Below are positions 1 to 5,805 of a DNA stretch of 7,980 bases, one piece after another. A program made the translations under genes and the position numbers. The DNA is from Eubacterium sp. (GTDB lineage: Bacteria; Bacillota; Clostridia; Oscillospirales; Acutalibacteraceae), in NCBI GenBank assembly GCA_029054965.1, contig JAIDEF010000132.1:1-7980 (forward strand). The letters are read 5' to 3'. The notes below the pieces were generated by a model. The model was given only the letters and a program-made list of their open reading frames with translations, had not been told where the DNA came from and did not search any database. Each line of letters opens with the position of its first letter. Position 1 is the stretch's first letter.

Positions 1-208
1 CTGCCTCATAAGCATGCACCGCATTTGGATCGCTTCCGAATTTTCCGTCAATGTACATATTTACAAGTGTACTTGAGGGACTGTCATAATCAGGCAGCTT
101 GATTTTTTTAAATCCTATATTTTTATTTTCTAAATATCTTTCAAGCAATGCGGTCTGCGTTGATTTACCGCTGCCATCAAGACCCTCAATTATAATTAGT
201 TTTGCCAT
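1..208 (-). CDS. tmk: Thymidylate kinase-like P-loop nucleotide kinase, N-terminal part (cut by window edge)
   Basis: Probably phosphorylates dTMP to dTDP with ATP in the cytoplasm, the last specific step of dTTP supply. Only the first 69 residues lie in the window. They begin MAKLIIIEGLDGSGKST, a beta strand followed by a Walker A P-loop (G9 to T17) in the form typical of thymidylate kinases. The next strand leads to KLPDYDSPSSTLVNMY at about 36-52, where classical bacterial Tmk has the dTMP-binding REPGGT segment. From memory, a related group of Clostridia proteins annotated as thymidylate kinases shares this LPDYDS/FGSDP pattern. The ATG at 206-208 lies inside the end of the upstream DUF896 gene (23-base overlap). 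A GTAAGGTG element at 222-229 is rather far upstream, so coupling to upstream translation is likely. Kinase identity is well supported; dTMP as substrate is inferred, and another deoxynucleotide is possible. Confidence 0.82.
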   Translation of the reverse strand, partial: MAKLIIIEGLDGSGKSTQTALLERYLENKNIGFKKIKLPDYDSPSSTLVNMYIDGKFGSDPNAVHAYEA

Positions 209-410
209 TGTTTTTCTTCTGCACCTTACGCTTATTGCCCTTTTCATCAATAATATATGTGTTTTCAAGCTGACCCACAAGACTTGCTTTAAAGGAATCA
301 ATATATTCACGTCTAAGCACAGCCTGCTCCTGCTTTTCATCATCAGTCAGACCAGTGGTTTTTGATTTATGGGCAAGTTCATTAATTCTGTTAATTTTTT
401 CCTGTGTCAT
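186..410 (-). CDS. DUF896 / YnzC-like small protein
   Basis: A 74-residue cytoplasmic protein of the DUF896 (UPF0291, YnzC) family. The family has no firmly established biochemical role; known structures are of a small helical hairpin. The N-terminal half carries the family signature: INRINELAHKSKTTGLTDDE at about 6-25, then EQAVLRREYIDSFKASL at about 28-44, two helices joined by an acidic turn. The tail, about 45-74, is basic and low in complexity (KRKVQKKNNGK) and may be disordered. Length matches the family. The start ATG (408-410) shares one base with the rpoD stop (410-412), giving a TAATG junction that suggests termination-reinitiation; the nearest purine-rich element, GAGGGA, sits further upstream than usual. 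Its 3' end overlaps the tmk-like start by 23 bases. In Bacillus subtilis ynzC lies next to the SOS gene yneA, a different setting from this one. Confidence 0.9.
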   Translation of the reverse strand: MTQEKINRINELAHKSKTTGLTDDEKQEQAVLRREYIDSFKASLVGQLENTYIIDEKGNKRKVQKKNNGKTNYN

Positions 411-1540
411 TAGTCTAAGAAATCCCTCAATTTTTTACTTCTGCTTGGATGTCGCAGTTTTCTGAGTGCTTTCGCCTCAATCTGTCTTATTCTCTCTCTT
501 GTTACATTGAACTCCTTGCCGACTTCTTCGAGAGTTTTAGGATTGCCGTCCTCAAGACCAAAACGCAAAGAAAGCACCTTTTCTTCCCTTGGAGTAAGAG
601 TTTTAAGAACGTCTGAAAGCTGTTCTTTAAGAAGGCTCATTGATGCAGCGTCTGCAGGTGCAAGTGCATCATCATCAGGTATAAAATCACCAAGGTGAGA
701 GTCCTCCTCCTCACCGATAGGAGTTTCAAGTGAAACAGGCTCTTGAGCTACTCTAAGAATTTCTCTGACCTTATCAACAGGCATATCAAGAAATTCTGCA
801 ATTTCATCAGGTGTAGGTTCTCTGCCATTTGTATGAAGCAACTGGCTGTTAGCCTTTTTAACCTTATTTATAGTTTCAACCATATGAACAGGAATACGGA
901 TAGTTCTTGCCTGATCAGCAATAGCACGTGTAATAGCCTGTCTGATCCACCAGGTAGCATATGTGGAGAACTTAAAGCCCTTTGTATAATCAAACTTGTC
1001 AACTGCTTTAATAAGTCCGAGATTGCCCTCCTGAATTAAATCAAGGAACTGCATTCCCCTGCCTACATAACGCTTTGCAATACTTACAACAAGACGCAAA
1101 TTAGCCTCTGCAAGTCTTTTCTTAGCATTTTCATCATCGTCTGAAATACGGATTGCAAGCTCAATTTCCTCCTCGGCTGTTAAAAGAGGAACTTTACCGA
1201 TTTCTTTAAGATAAACCTTAACAGGGTCATCCATTGCCGCATTATCATTAACAGCAACTGTATCAGCAGCATCTGTTTCCTTAGGTAAGTCAACCTCAAG
1301 ACTGAGGCTTTCAAATGCTTCTGCAGAAAAATCATCAATAATACTTATATTGGCAGCATCAATTTGCTCATTAAGCTTTTCAAGCTCTTCAACATCCAGA
1401 TCAAGCTCAACAATCAGTGTATCAATTTCCTGTGTGGAAAGATGGCCTGTCTGCTTTCCGCGTTCAACCAGCTTTTTAAAGGCTGCCTGTTTTTTGTCTT
1501 CACTGACAGGTGCCTGGGGTGTTAAATTAATTTCCTTCAT
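410..1540 (-). CDS. rpoD: RNA polymerase primary sigma factor (sigma-70 / SigA)
   Basis: Housekeeping sigma factor that directs core RNA polymerase to -10/-35 promoters. The 376 residues fit the short Gram-positive SigA class, which lacks the long non-conserved insert of E. coli RpoD. Visible parts in order: region 1.1 at about 15-65 ([17 protein letters not shown] onward), an acidic linker at about 66-103, region 1.2 at about 104-132 ([17 protein letters not shown]), region 2 at about 140-226 with the core-binding and -10-recognition stretch [20 protein letters not shown] (191-210), region 3 at about 227-300, and region 4 at about 315-376, where the helix-turn-helix [20 protein letters not shown] (337-354 and onward) reads the -35 box. 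The ATG at 1538-1540 follows AGAGGAGA (1547-1554) by six bases. The gene begins 17 bases after the dnaG stop and ends in a TAATG overlap with the DUF896 gene. It is intact, with no missing region. Confidence 0.98.
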   Translation of the reverse strand: MKEINLTPQAPVSEDKKQAAFKKLVERGKQTGHLSTQEIDTLIVELDLDVEELEKLNEQIDAANISIIDDFSAEAFESLSLEVDLPKETDAADTVAVNDNAAMDDPVKVYLKEIGKVPLLTAEEEIELAIRISDDDENAKKRLAEANLRLVVSIAKRYVGRGMQFLDLIQEGNLGLIKAVDKFDYTKGFKFSTYATWWIRQAITRAIADQARTIRIPVHMVETINKVKKANSQLLHTNGREPTPDEIAEFLDMPVDKVREILRVAQEPVSLETPIGEEEDSHLGDFIPDDDALAPADAASMSLLKEQLSDVLKTLTPREEKVLSLRFGLEDGNPKTLEEVGKEFNVTRERIRQIEAKALRKLRHPSRSKKLRDFLD

Positions 1541-1546
1541 AATAAA

Positions 1547-1554
1547 TCTCCTCT
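1547..1554 (-). promoter_or_regulatory. Ribosome binding site of rpoD
   Basis: AGAGGAGA on the minus strand, six bases before the rpoD ATG and within the 17-base dnaG-rpoD gap. It is a near-ideal Shine-Dalgarno sequence. It supports the ATG at 1540 as the start and implies that rpoD is initiated independently of dnaG translation. Confidence 0.85.
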
Positions 1555-1557
1555 GTT

Positions 1558-3300
1558 TTATGTATTCTTATTGAAAATACTTCTGAACTCATCATCACTC
1601 ATCGAATCAGATGGCTTAATGATATTCTTATCATATTCACTTTGAATTATATCAATACAATCCTTAAATTCCTTTTTTGCATCCTTGCTTTCTCTTGTTC
1701 TTGCTATAATACCTGACAGTCTGCCAAGCTCATCACTTGTTAAAGCAGAACTGAAATTGATTAAATCAATATCAAGCTGAGCATCAAGCCTGTTAATTGT
1801 TTCGGTAAAAACTTTTTTTATAAAAGCTGATGAAAGCATTTGAATGTCAAAGTCCCGTGTTAAATTAACACAATCAGGGTATCTTAGAAGCAGACCGACT
1901 ATTCTTTCCTCAGCCCTTATCTGCCGTATTGACACATTTTCATCATAGCTTTTGCGCTGATTTTCACGAATTGAATTGTCGACAATTGTTTTATATTCAT
2001 TTCGTTTTTGACGATATATTCTTTTTTTTGCATATGCATCTAACTGAATTTTAATGCTTGATTTATCAACTGACAGCTCGTCCGCCAAACGGCTGATATA
2101 AATATCCTGTTCAATAGGACTTACGCCTGCAAGCACCTTAAGTGCTTCATTCAAAAAATCAATTTTACCTTGCGAGGTTGTTACATTATACTTCTTTCTG
2201 ATTTCAAGCAAAGCAAATTCCGTATCGTTTGATGCACCGTCAAGCATTCCCTTAAACTTGTCCCTGCCGTATTTTTTAATTATTTCGTCAGGATCCTTGC
2301 CGCCGGATAAAGCAGGTATTTTAACCTTTACATCAGTCTGCTTAAACAATGAAACGGCTTTGTTTAAAGCCTTCTGTCCCGCCTCATCAGCATCATAAGC
2401 AAGAATAACCTCTCTTGCATATCTGCTTATCAGTCTGACCTGCTCATTTGTAAGAGCAGTTCCGCAGCCTGCAACAGCATTCGTAAAACCTGCCTGGTGC
2501 ATAGCTATAACGTCCATATAGCCCTCACACAAAATAAGATTATCCTTACCGCTGTCTTTTGCAAGATTAAGAGCAAAAAGCTCATTCGTTTTTTTATAAA
2601 CCAATGTATCAGAAGTATTTATATATTTGGGCTTGCTGTCATCCAGAACACGGCCGCCGAAAGCAATAACATTTCCCCTGACGTCAATAATCGGTGTCAT
2701 TACTCTATTTTTAAAAGTATCATAGTAGTTATTATTTCTGCCGATTTTGACGACACCTGCTTCAACCATTTCGCTCGGCCGATATCCTTTTGACTTTAAA
2801 TGCTTGAGCAGGCTGTCCCACTCATTGGGAGCAAAGCCAAGGCCGAATCTTTTAATGGTATTCATTGAAAGACCACGGTTTAAGAAATAATCAAGACCAA
2901 TCTTGCCCTGCGGACTTATCAGATATGAATAGTAAAATTTAGCGGTTTCACGATTAATTTCAAGAACACGCCTTCTCTTTTTTGAAAGACTGTCATCATA
3001 GCTGTTATCATCGGGCATTTGCAGTCCTGCACGCTGAGCAAGAAGCTTAACAGCATCGATATAATCAAGATTTTCGATTTTTTTTAAAAAAGTAACTGCA
3101 TCACCGCCGGCACCGCAGCCAAAACAATAAAACGATTGTGTGTCGCTATATACAGTAAAAGACGGTGTTTTTTCGTTGTGAAACGGACACAAGCCTTTTG
3201 ATGTTGAACCGTTTTTTCTTAGTGTAACATAGGTTGAGATAACGTCTTCAATATCTGTCTTAAATTTTAATTCCTGCAAAAAAGCTTCACTCAAAGCCAT
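1558..3300 (-). CDS. dnaG: DNA primase
   Basis: Synthesises the short RNA primers for Okazaki fragments and works with the replicative helicase at the fork. At 580 residues it is within the usual bacterial range. The N-terminal CHC2 zinc-binding domain (about 1-95) has the likely ligands C38, H41, C59 and C62 in [12 protein letters not shown] and [11 protein letters not shown]. The primase core with TOPRIM fold covers about 115-425: EGYMD (259-263) supplies the catalytic Glu and DAD (303-305) supplies metal-binding acidic residues, with GGKDPDE at 333-339. A Lys/Arg-rich linker at about 425-460 leads to a helical C-terminal domain (about 460-580) that in known primases binds DnaB/DnaC helicase. 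The ATG at 3298-3300 is preceded by AAGGAG (3309-3314) at eight bases. dnaG follows dgt after 28 bases and precedes rpoD by 17, the macromolecular-synthesis order. All key residues are present. Confidence 0.98.
   Translation of the reverse strand: MALSEAFLQELKFKTDIEDVISTYVTLRKNGSTSKGLCPFHNEKTPSFTVYSDTQSFYCFGCGAGGDAVTFLKKIENLDYIDAVKLLAQRAGLQMPDDNSYDDSLSKKRRRVLEINRETAKFYYSYLISPQGKIGLDYFLNRGLSMNTIKRFGLGFAPNEWDSLLKHLKSKGYRPSEMVEAGVVKIGRNNNYYDTFKNRVMTPIIDVRGNVIAFGGRVLDDSKPKYINTSDTLVYKKTNELFALNLAKDSGKDNLILCEGYMDVIAMHQAGFTNAVAGCGTALTNEQVRLISRYAREVILAYDADEAGQKALNKAVSLFKQTDVKVKIPALSGGKDPDEIIKKYGRDKFKGMLDGASNDTEFALLEIRKKYNVTTSQGKIDFLNEALKVLAGVSPIEQDIYISRLADELSVDKSSIKIQLDAYAKKRIYRQKRNEYKTIVDNSIRENQRKSYDENVSIRQIRAEERIVGLLLRYPDCVNLTRDFDIQMLSSAFIKKVFTETINRLDAQLDIDLINFSSALTSDELGRLSGIIARTRESKDAKKEFKDCIDIIQSEYDKNIIKPSDSMSDDEFRSIFNKNT
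1646..1654 (-). promoter_or_regulatory. Possible internal promoter for rpoD (extended -10)
   Basis: Within the 3' end of dnaG the minus strand reads TGATATAAT, an extended -10 motif (TGnTATAAT), about 106 bases before the rpoD start. I see no good -35 hexamer at 16-18 bases upstream. The sequence also encodes part of the DnaG C-terminal domain (IDIIQ), and such motifs arise by chance in AT-rich DNA. Separate promoters for the sigma factor inside this operon are known in other bacteria, which is the only reason to list it. Confidence 0.2.
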
Positions 3301-3308
3301 AATCTCAA

Positions 3309-3317
3309 CTCCTTTTT
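3309..3317 (-). promoter_or_regulatory. Ribosome binding site of dnaG
   Basis: AAAAAGGAG on the minus strand in the 28-base dgt-dnaG gap, with the AAGGAG core eight bases before the dnaG ATG. It fixes the dnaG start at 3300. Confidence 0.85.
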
Positions 3318-3328
3318 AAAAATTAATA

Positions 3329-4330
3329 TCAGTCACGCCAGAACATCGGCACAAAAAGCTGGTTAAAAATCTTAAGAGCGTAAACATCACTCATTCCTGC
3401 TATGTAATCACACACTGCTCTTTCGCTGCCGTCTGTTTCAGCAATTTTGGAATAAATTTGAGGCATATCGTCAATATGATTAATATAGTGGCTGTATATT
3501 TTATGAAGCATATCAACAGCCTTTGTTTCCTCACCCTTGCAAACAGGATTTGTGTAAACTGCTGTGAACATAAAATCATGCAAATCCATAAATGCAGTAT
3601 AACAGTCATCGCTCATTCTTATTTTGTCACCACTGTTATAAATAACATCACGCACCATATTATTGATACGCTGTGATTTCGTCATACCAAGCTGCAGTCT
3701 TAATGATAAAGGAATATCCTCCTCAGCCATAACTCCCGCTCTGATTGCATCATCAATATCATGATTAATGTATGCAATTTTATCGGCAATTTTTATAATC
3801 TGCCCTTCTAAGGTATAAGCCTCCTCGCCTCTTGTATGGCAAAGAATACCATTTTTTACTTCATCCGTCAAGTTAAGTCCTCTGCCGTCTTTTTCAAGAC
3901 GCTCAACAACACGCACGCTCTGCTCATAGTGCTTAAAGCCACAGGAGCAAAGCTGGTTAAGAGCACGCTCACCTGCGTGACCGAATGGCGTGTGCCCCAA
4001 ATCATGACCTAAAGCAACAGCCTCAGTTAAATCCTCGTTAAGACGAAGAGCCCTTGCTATTGTTCTTGCTATTTGAGATACTTCAAAAGTATGTGTAAGA
4101 CGTGTTCTGTAATGGTCACCGCTGGGTGACAAAAAAACCTGCGTTTTATGCTTCAGACGTCTGAATGCCTGTGAATGAATGATTCGGTCCCTGTCACGCT
4201 GAAAACAGGTTCTTATTGAGCATTCCTCTTCCGGCAATGCCCTGCCTTTTGAATTACAGGATAAGCAAGCCTTCTCACATAATAAACTTTTTTCGTTATT
4301 TTCTGCCACAAGGCGTATGGAATTATCCAA
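3329..4330 (-). CDS. dgt: Deoxyguanosinetriphosphate triphosphohydrolase-like protein (HD domain)
   Basis: Predicted cytoplasmic dNTPase that splits a dNTP into deoxynucleoside and tripolyphosphate; dGTP is the classic substrate, but the exact preference is not readable here. The called protein has 333 residues. The signature block QRDRDRIIHSQAFRRLKHKT (about 44-63) leads to the HD motif: H80 in RLTHTFE, H109-D110 in ALGHDLGH and D183 in IADKIAYINHD. H113 and H118 complete the active-site histidines, and the C-terminal half is helical. The frame stays open back to a TTG at 4367-4369, but I chose the TTG at 4328-4330 because AAAGGGTGA (4336-4344) lies just before it and the resulting N-terminus matches the length I recall for Clostridia homologues. 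There is no early in-frame ATG. The N-terminus has an unusual C-x3-C-x2-C cluster (C18, C22, C25). It is the first gene of the dnaG-rpoD cluster. Confidence 0.93.
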   Translation of the reverse strand: MDNSIRLVAENNEKSLLCEKACLSCNSKGRALPEEECSIRTCFQRDRDRIIHSQAFRRLKHKTQVFLSPSGDHYRTRLTHTFEVSQIARTIARALRLNEDLTEAVALGHDLGHTPFGHAGERALNQLCSCGFKHYEQSVRVVERLEKDGRGLNLTDEVKNGILCHTRGEEAYTLEGQIIKIADKIAYINHDIDDAIRAGVMAEEDIPLSLRLQLGMTKSQRINNMVRDVIYNSGDKIRMSDDCYTAFMDLHDFMFTAVYTNPVCKGEETKAVDMLHKIYSHYINHIDDMPQIYSKIAETDGSERAVCDYIAGMSDVYALKIFNQLFVPMFWRD

Positions 4331-4335
4331 TTTTC

Positions 4336-4344
4336 TCACCCTTT
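4336..4344 (-). promoter_or_regulatory. Ribosome binding site that selects the dgt TTG start
   Basis: AAAGGGTGA on the minus strand ends five bases before the TTG at 4328-4330. Neither the upstream TTG (4367-4369) nor the in-frame GTG (4337-4339) has a comparable element at a workable distance. This favours the 333-residue protein over a 346-residue one. Confidence 0.6.
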
Positions 4345-4401
4345 CAATTATACTATACTCAATTGTCAAAATTATCCCTTTTTTATTTAAAAAATTTAAT
4401 A

Positions 4402-4430
4402 TTGACTAATTATAGCATTAAATATATTAT
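4402..4430 (+). promoter_or_regulatory. Sigma-70-type promoter of the metallophosphoesterase gene
   Basis: TTGACT (4402-4407) and TATTAT (4425-4430) are separated by 17 bases, a good match to the primary-sigma consensus. An overlapping TATAAT (4428-4433) would need a 20-base spacer. Transcription from the TATTAT box would begin near 4437, leaving a leader of only about ten bases with the ribosome binding site at its very 5' end. The spacer contains the extended -10 of the opposing dgt promoter. Confidence 0.55.
4409..4417 (-). promoter_or_regulatory. Candidate promoter of the dgt-dnaG-rpoD operon (extended -10)
   Basis: The minus strand reads TGCTATAAT, a perfect extended -10 (TGnTATAAT). 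I see only a weak -35 at 17 bases, which extended -10 promoters can tolerate. The predicted transcript start is near 4402, leaving an AT-rich leader of about 70 bases before the dgt TTG. A second TATAAT on this strand (4347-4352) would start RNA inside the dgt ribosome binding site and is less likely. Confidence 0.45.
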
Positions 4431-4436
4431 AATTAT

Positions 4437-4442
4437 AGGTGA
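4437..4442 (+). promoter_or_regulatory. Ribosome binding site of the metallophosphoesterase gene
   Basis: AGGTGA, four bases before the ATG at 4447-4449. It decides the start: the frame is open back to 4216, but that extension lies antisense to dgt and has no comparable signal. Confidence 0.7.
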
Positions 4443-4446
4443 TTTT

Positions 4447-5286
4447 ATGAATTTTTTAACTATTTTGTTAATTATTGCGATTCTGCTGTTTCTTATTGCG
4501 GTATTTGTCTGCTTTTGTTATTATCAGAACAACAAGCTGGATATTACCTCACATAGTGTCATTAATAAGAACTGCGAAAAGAATTTCAGAATCATTCAGT
4601 TAAGTGACTTTCATTCAAAGCCGTTTAGAGCAGTTCTGCAAAAGGTCAGTGAGCTTCAGCCTGATATCATATGCATTACAGGTGACTATATTAACGATCA
4701 CGGCAAAAACAAAGATGAAATGCTTGAATACGGCAAGGAATTGTTAAAATTTGCACCTGTCTATTATATAACAGGCAACCACGAAAGACGGCTTGATGAT
4801 TTTGATAAGCTTATGAAAGAACTTTCAGATATAGGCTTTAATGTTCTTCTCAACAATACAGCAGACTGTGAATATTGCAGAATTCTTGGACTCGACGAAA
4901 ATCAGGCTGATTTTAAAGATTACAAAGCACGTAAAAACGGAACATTTGTATACAAGGATATGAGCAAATATTTTGAAATGCTTAACGATTATGATGGTTT
5001 TAAATTAGTCCTCAGCCATTTTCCTGAAAATTTTGAGGGTATACCTGAATTGAATTATAAACAGTATAATTTCGATTTACAGCTTTCAGGTCATGCACAT
5101 GGCGGTCAATGGATAATTTTTAAACCTCTTTTTTCACCCGGACAAGGAGTTCTGCCGAAATATGCAAGGGGCACATTCGGTGACAGACCGCGTTTAATTA
5201 TAAGCCGCGGACTCGGCAACAGCGAATTCCCACTCAGATTATTCAATCATCCCGAAATAATAGTTGTTGATGTAAAAAAAGCTTAG
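4447..5286 (+). CDS. Membrane-anchored metallophosphoesterase (YkuE-like)
   Basis: A calcineurin-like phosphoesterase of 279 residues, probably tethered to the membrane. Residues about 2-25 are a strongly hydrophobic segment (FLTILLIIAILLFLIAVFVCF), followed by a short linker and the catalytic domain. The two-metal site is complete: D54 and H56 in LSDFH, D80 in ITGDYI, N111-H112 in ITGNHE, H191 in LSHFPE, and H216/H218 in SGHAHGG. The C-terminal block GLGNSEFPLRLFNHPEI (256-271, approximate) is typical of the YkuE/YaeI-type branch, whose characterised or proposed substrates include lipid-linked or membrane-associated phosphodiesters. The substrate here is unknown. The domain's side of the membrane is not certain; the segment has little positive charge before it and Lys30 after it. 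The gene stands alone on the plus strand, divergent from dgt and convergent with the ygjP-like gene, and its TAG stop lies in the terminator stem. Confidence 0.92.
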   Translation: MNFLTILLIIAILLFLIAVFVCFCYYQNNKLDITSHSVINKNCEKNFRIIQLSDFHSKPFRAVLQKVSELQPDIICITGDYINDHGKNKDEMLEYGKELLKFAPVYYITGNHERRLDDFDKLMKELSDIGFNVLLNNTADCEYCRILGLDENQADFKDYKARKNGTFVYKDMSKYFEMLNDYDGFKLVLSHFPENFEGIPELNYKQYNFDLQLSGHAHGGQWIIFKPLFSPGQGVLPKYARGTFGDRPRLIISRGLGNSEFPLRLFNHPEIIVVDVKKA

Positions 5287-5304
5287 GATAATTCCTAAGC
5301 TTTT
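5277..5304. terminator. Bidirectional intrinsic terminator shared by two convergent genes
   Basis: A perfect 12-bp inverted repeat, AAAAGCTTAGGA (5277-5288) and TCCTAAGCTTTT (5293-5304), encloses a four-base loop TAAT. The A-run 5274-5280 becomes a seven-U tract for leftward transcripts. For rightward transcripts the tract is shorter: TTTT, then AGTTGTTTTAT. The hairpin should therefore serve both genes and be stronger leftward. Its arms contain the TAG stop of the metallophosphoesterase gene (5284-5286) and, on the minus strand, the TAG stop of the ygjP-like gene (5295-5297). Confidence 0.85.
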
Positions 5305-5804
5305 AGTTGTTTTATACGTTCTTTATAATCAGGAAGGTATTTTTCAATTAATTTATAAAAATCTTTGCTGTGATTATGATGCTTTATATGAGCAAGCTCA
5401 TGAACAACTACATAGTCAATTGCACTCTTTGAATACAGCATTAAATAACAGGAAAAACAAAGACTGTTACTGCCGCTGCAGGAACCAAAGCGTTTTTTTG
5501 CCTTGGTGATTTTAACACCTGAAGGCTCTAATTTCATAATGCCCGAAAAATGCTCAACTCGGCTTGGAATATAGACTTCAGCCTTTTTAATGAGATCATC
5601 TAACTCTTTATCAGACAAATTATATTTCTCAAGCTCACTTCGCTTTTTTTCGATTGCTTTTTGAATCCAGTCAGCTTTATCCTCAACAAAAGACTTAATC
5701 CTATTTTCAGACACAAAATATGGTGCACGTACAACAGGAATCAAATCGTCATTAACTGAAAGTGATATTGTTTTTCTGTTTGATTTTATTACTGAATATT
5801 CCAT
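5295..5804 (-). CDS. YgjP-like (DUF45, M48-type) zinc metallopeptidase, short form
   Basis: A 169-residue predicted cytoplasmic zinc metalloprotease of the YgjP/DUF45 family, related to the SprT-type gluzincin fold; substrates are unknown. The N-terminal segment (about 1-50) has the family pattern SNRKTISLSVNDD, PVVRAPYF and a following helix ending in ADWI. A charged helical stretch covers about 50-75. Then come KKRFGSCSGSN (103-113, the family R-x-GSCS motif) and the catalytic VVHELAHIKHHNHSKDF: H135 and H139 as zinc ligands, E136 as general base, H145 as likely third ligand. It is shorter than the roughly 230-residue DUF45 proteins, lacking their middle beta region, but the compact form fits what I recall from Clostridia. 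There is no signal peptide. AAGGA (5810-5814) lies five bases before the ATG, inside the end of tex, whose stop is one base away, so the two are probably co-transcribed and translationally coupled. Confidence 0.9.
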   Translation of the reverse strand: MEYSVIKSNRKTISLSVNDDLIPVVRAPYFVSENRIKSFVEDKADWIQKAIEKKRSELEKYNLSDKELDDLIKKAEVYIPSRVEHFSGIMKLEPSGVKITKAKKRFGSCSGSNSLCFSCYLMLYSKSAIDYVVVHELAHIKHHNHSKDFYKLIEKYLPDYKERIKQLKA

Positions 5805-5805
5805 A

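Noticed and set aside
99..365. Plus-strand open frame with hydrophobic stretches opposite the tmk-like and DUF896 genes
   Set aside because: It is antisense to two overlapping genes with clear family signatures. The hydrophobicity comes from the reverse complement of Lys/Glu/Asn-rich codons.
743..1039. Plus-strand open frame of 98 codons opposite rpoD (and similar antisense frames elsewhere)
   Set aside because: It lies fully antisense to a strongly conserved gene, has no family resemblance or ribosome binding site, and is rich in Ser/Cys/Ile, as expected from antisense translation.
4240..4290. C-x3-C-x2-C motif suggesting a radical SAM domain
   Set aside because: The surrounding protein is a full HD-domain dNTPase with no SAM-binding barrel. 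The motif is kept only as a cysteine-cluster observation.
4347..4369. TTGACA (4364-4369) and TATAAT (4347-4352) on the minus strand as the dgt promoter
   Set aside because: Both boxes look perfect, but the spacer is 11 bases, far too short for sigma-70 holoenzyme. A start near 4340 would also cut into the dgt ribosome binding site.
4216..4446. Upstream extension of the metallophosphoesterase reading frame by 77 residues
   Set aside because: It runs antisense to dgt, then through the promoter region, and would bury the membrane segment inside the protein. The ribosome binding site at 4437-4442 supports the ATG at 4447.
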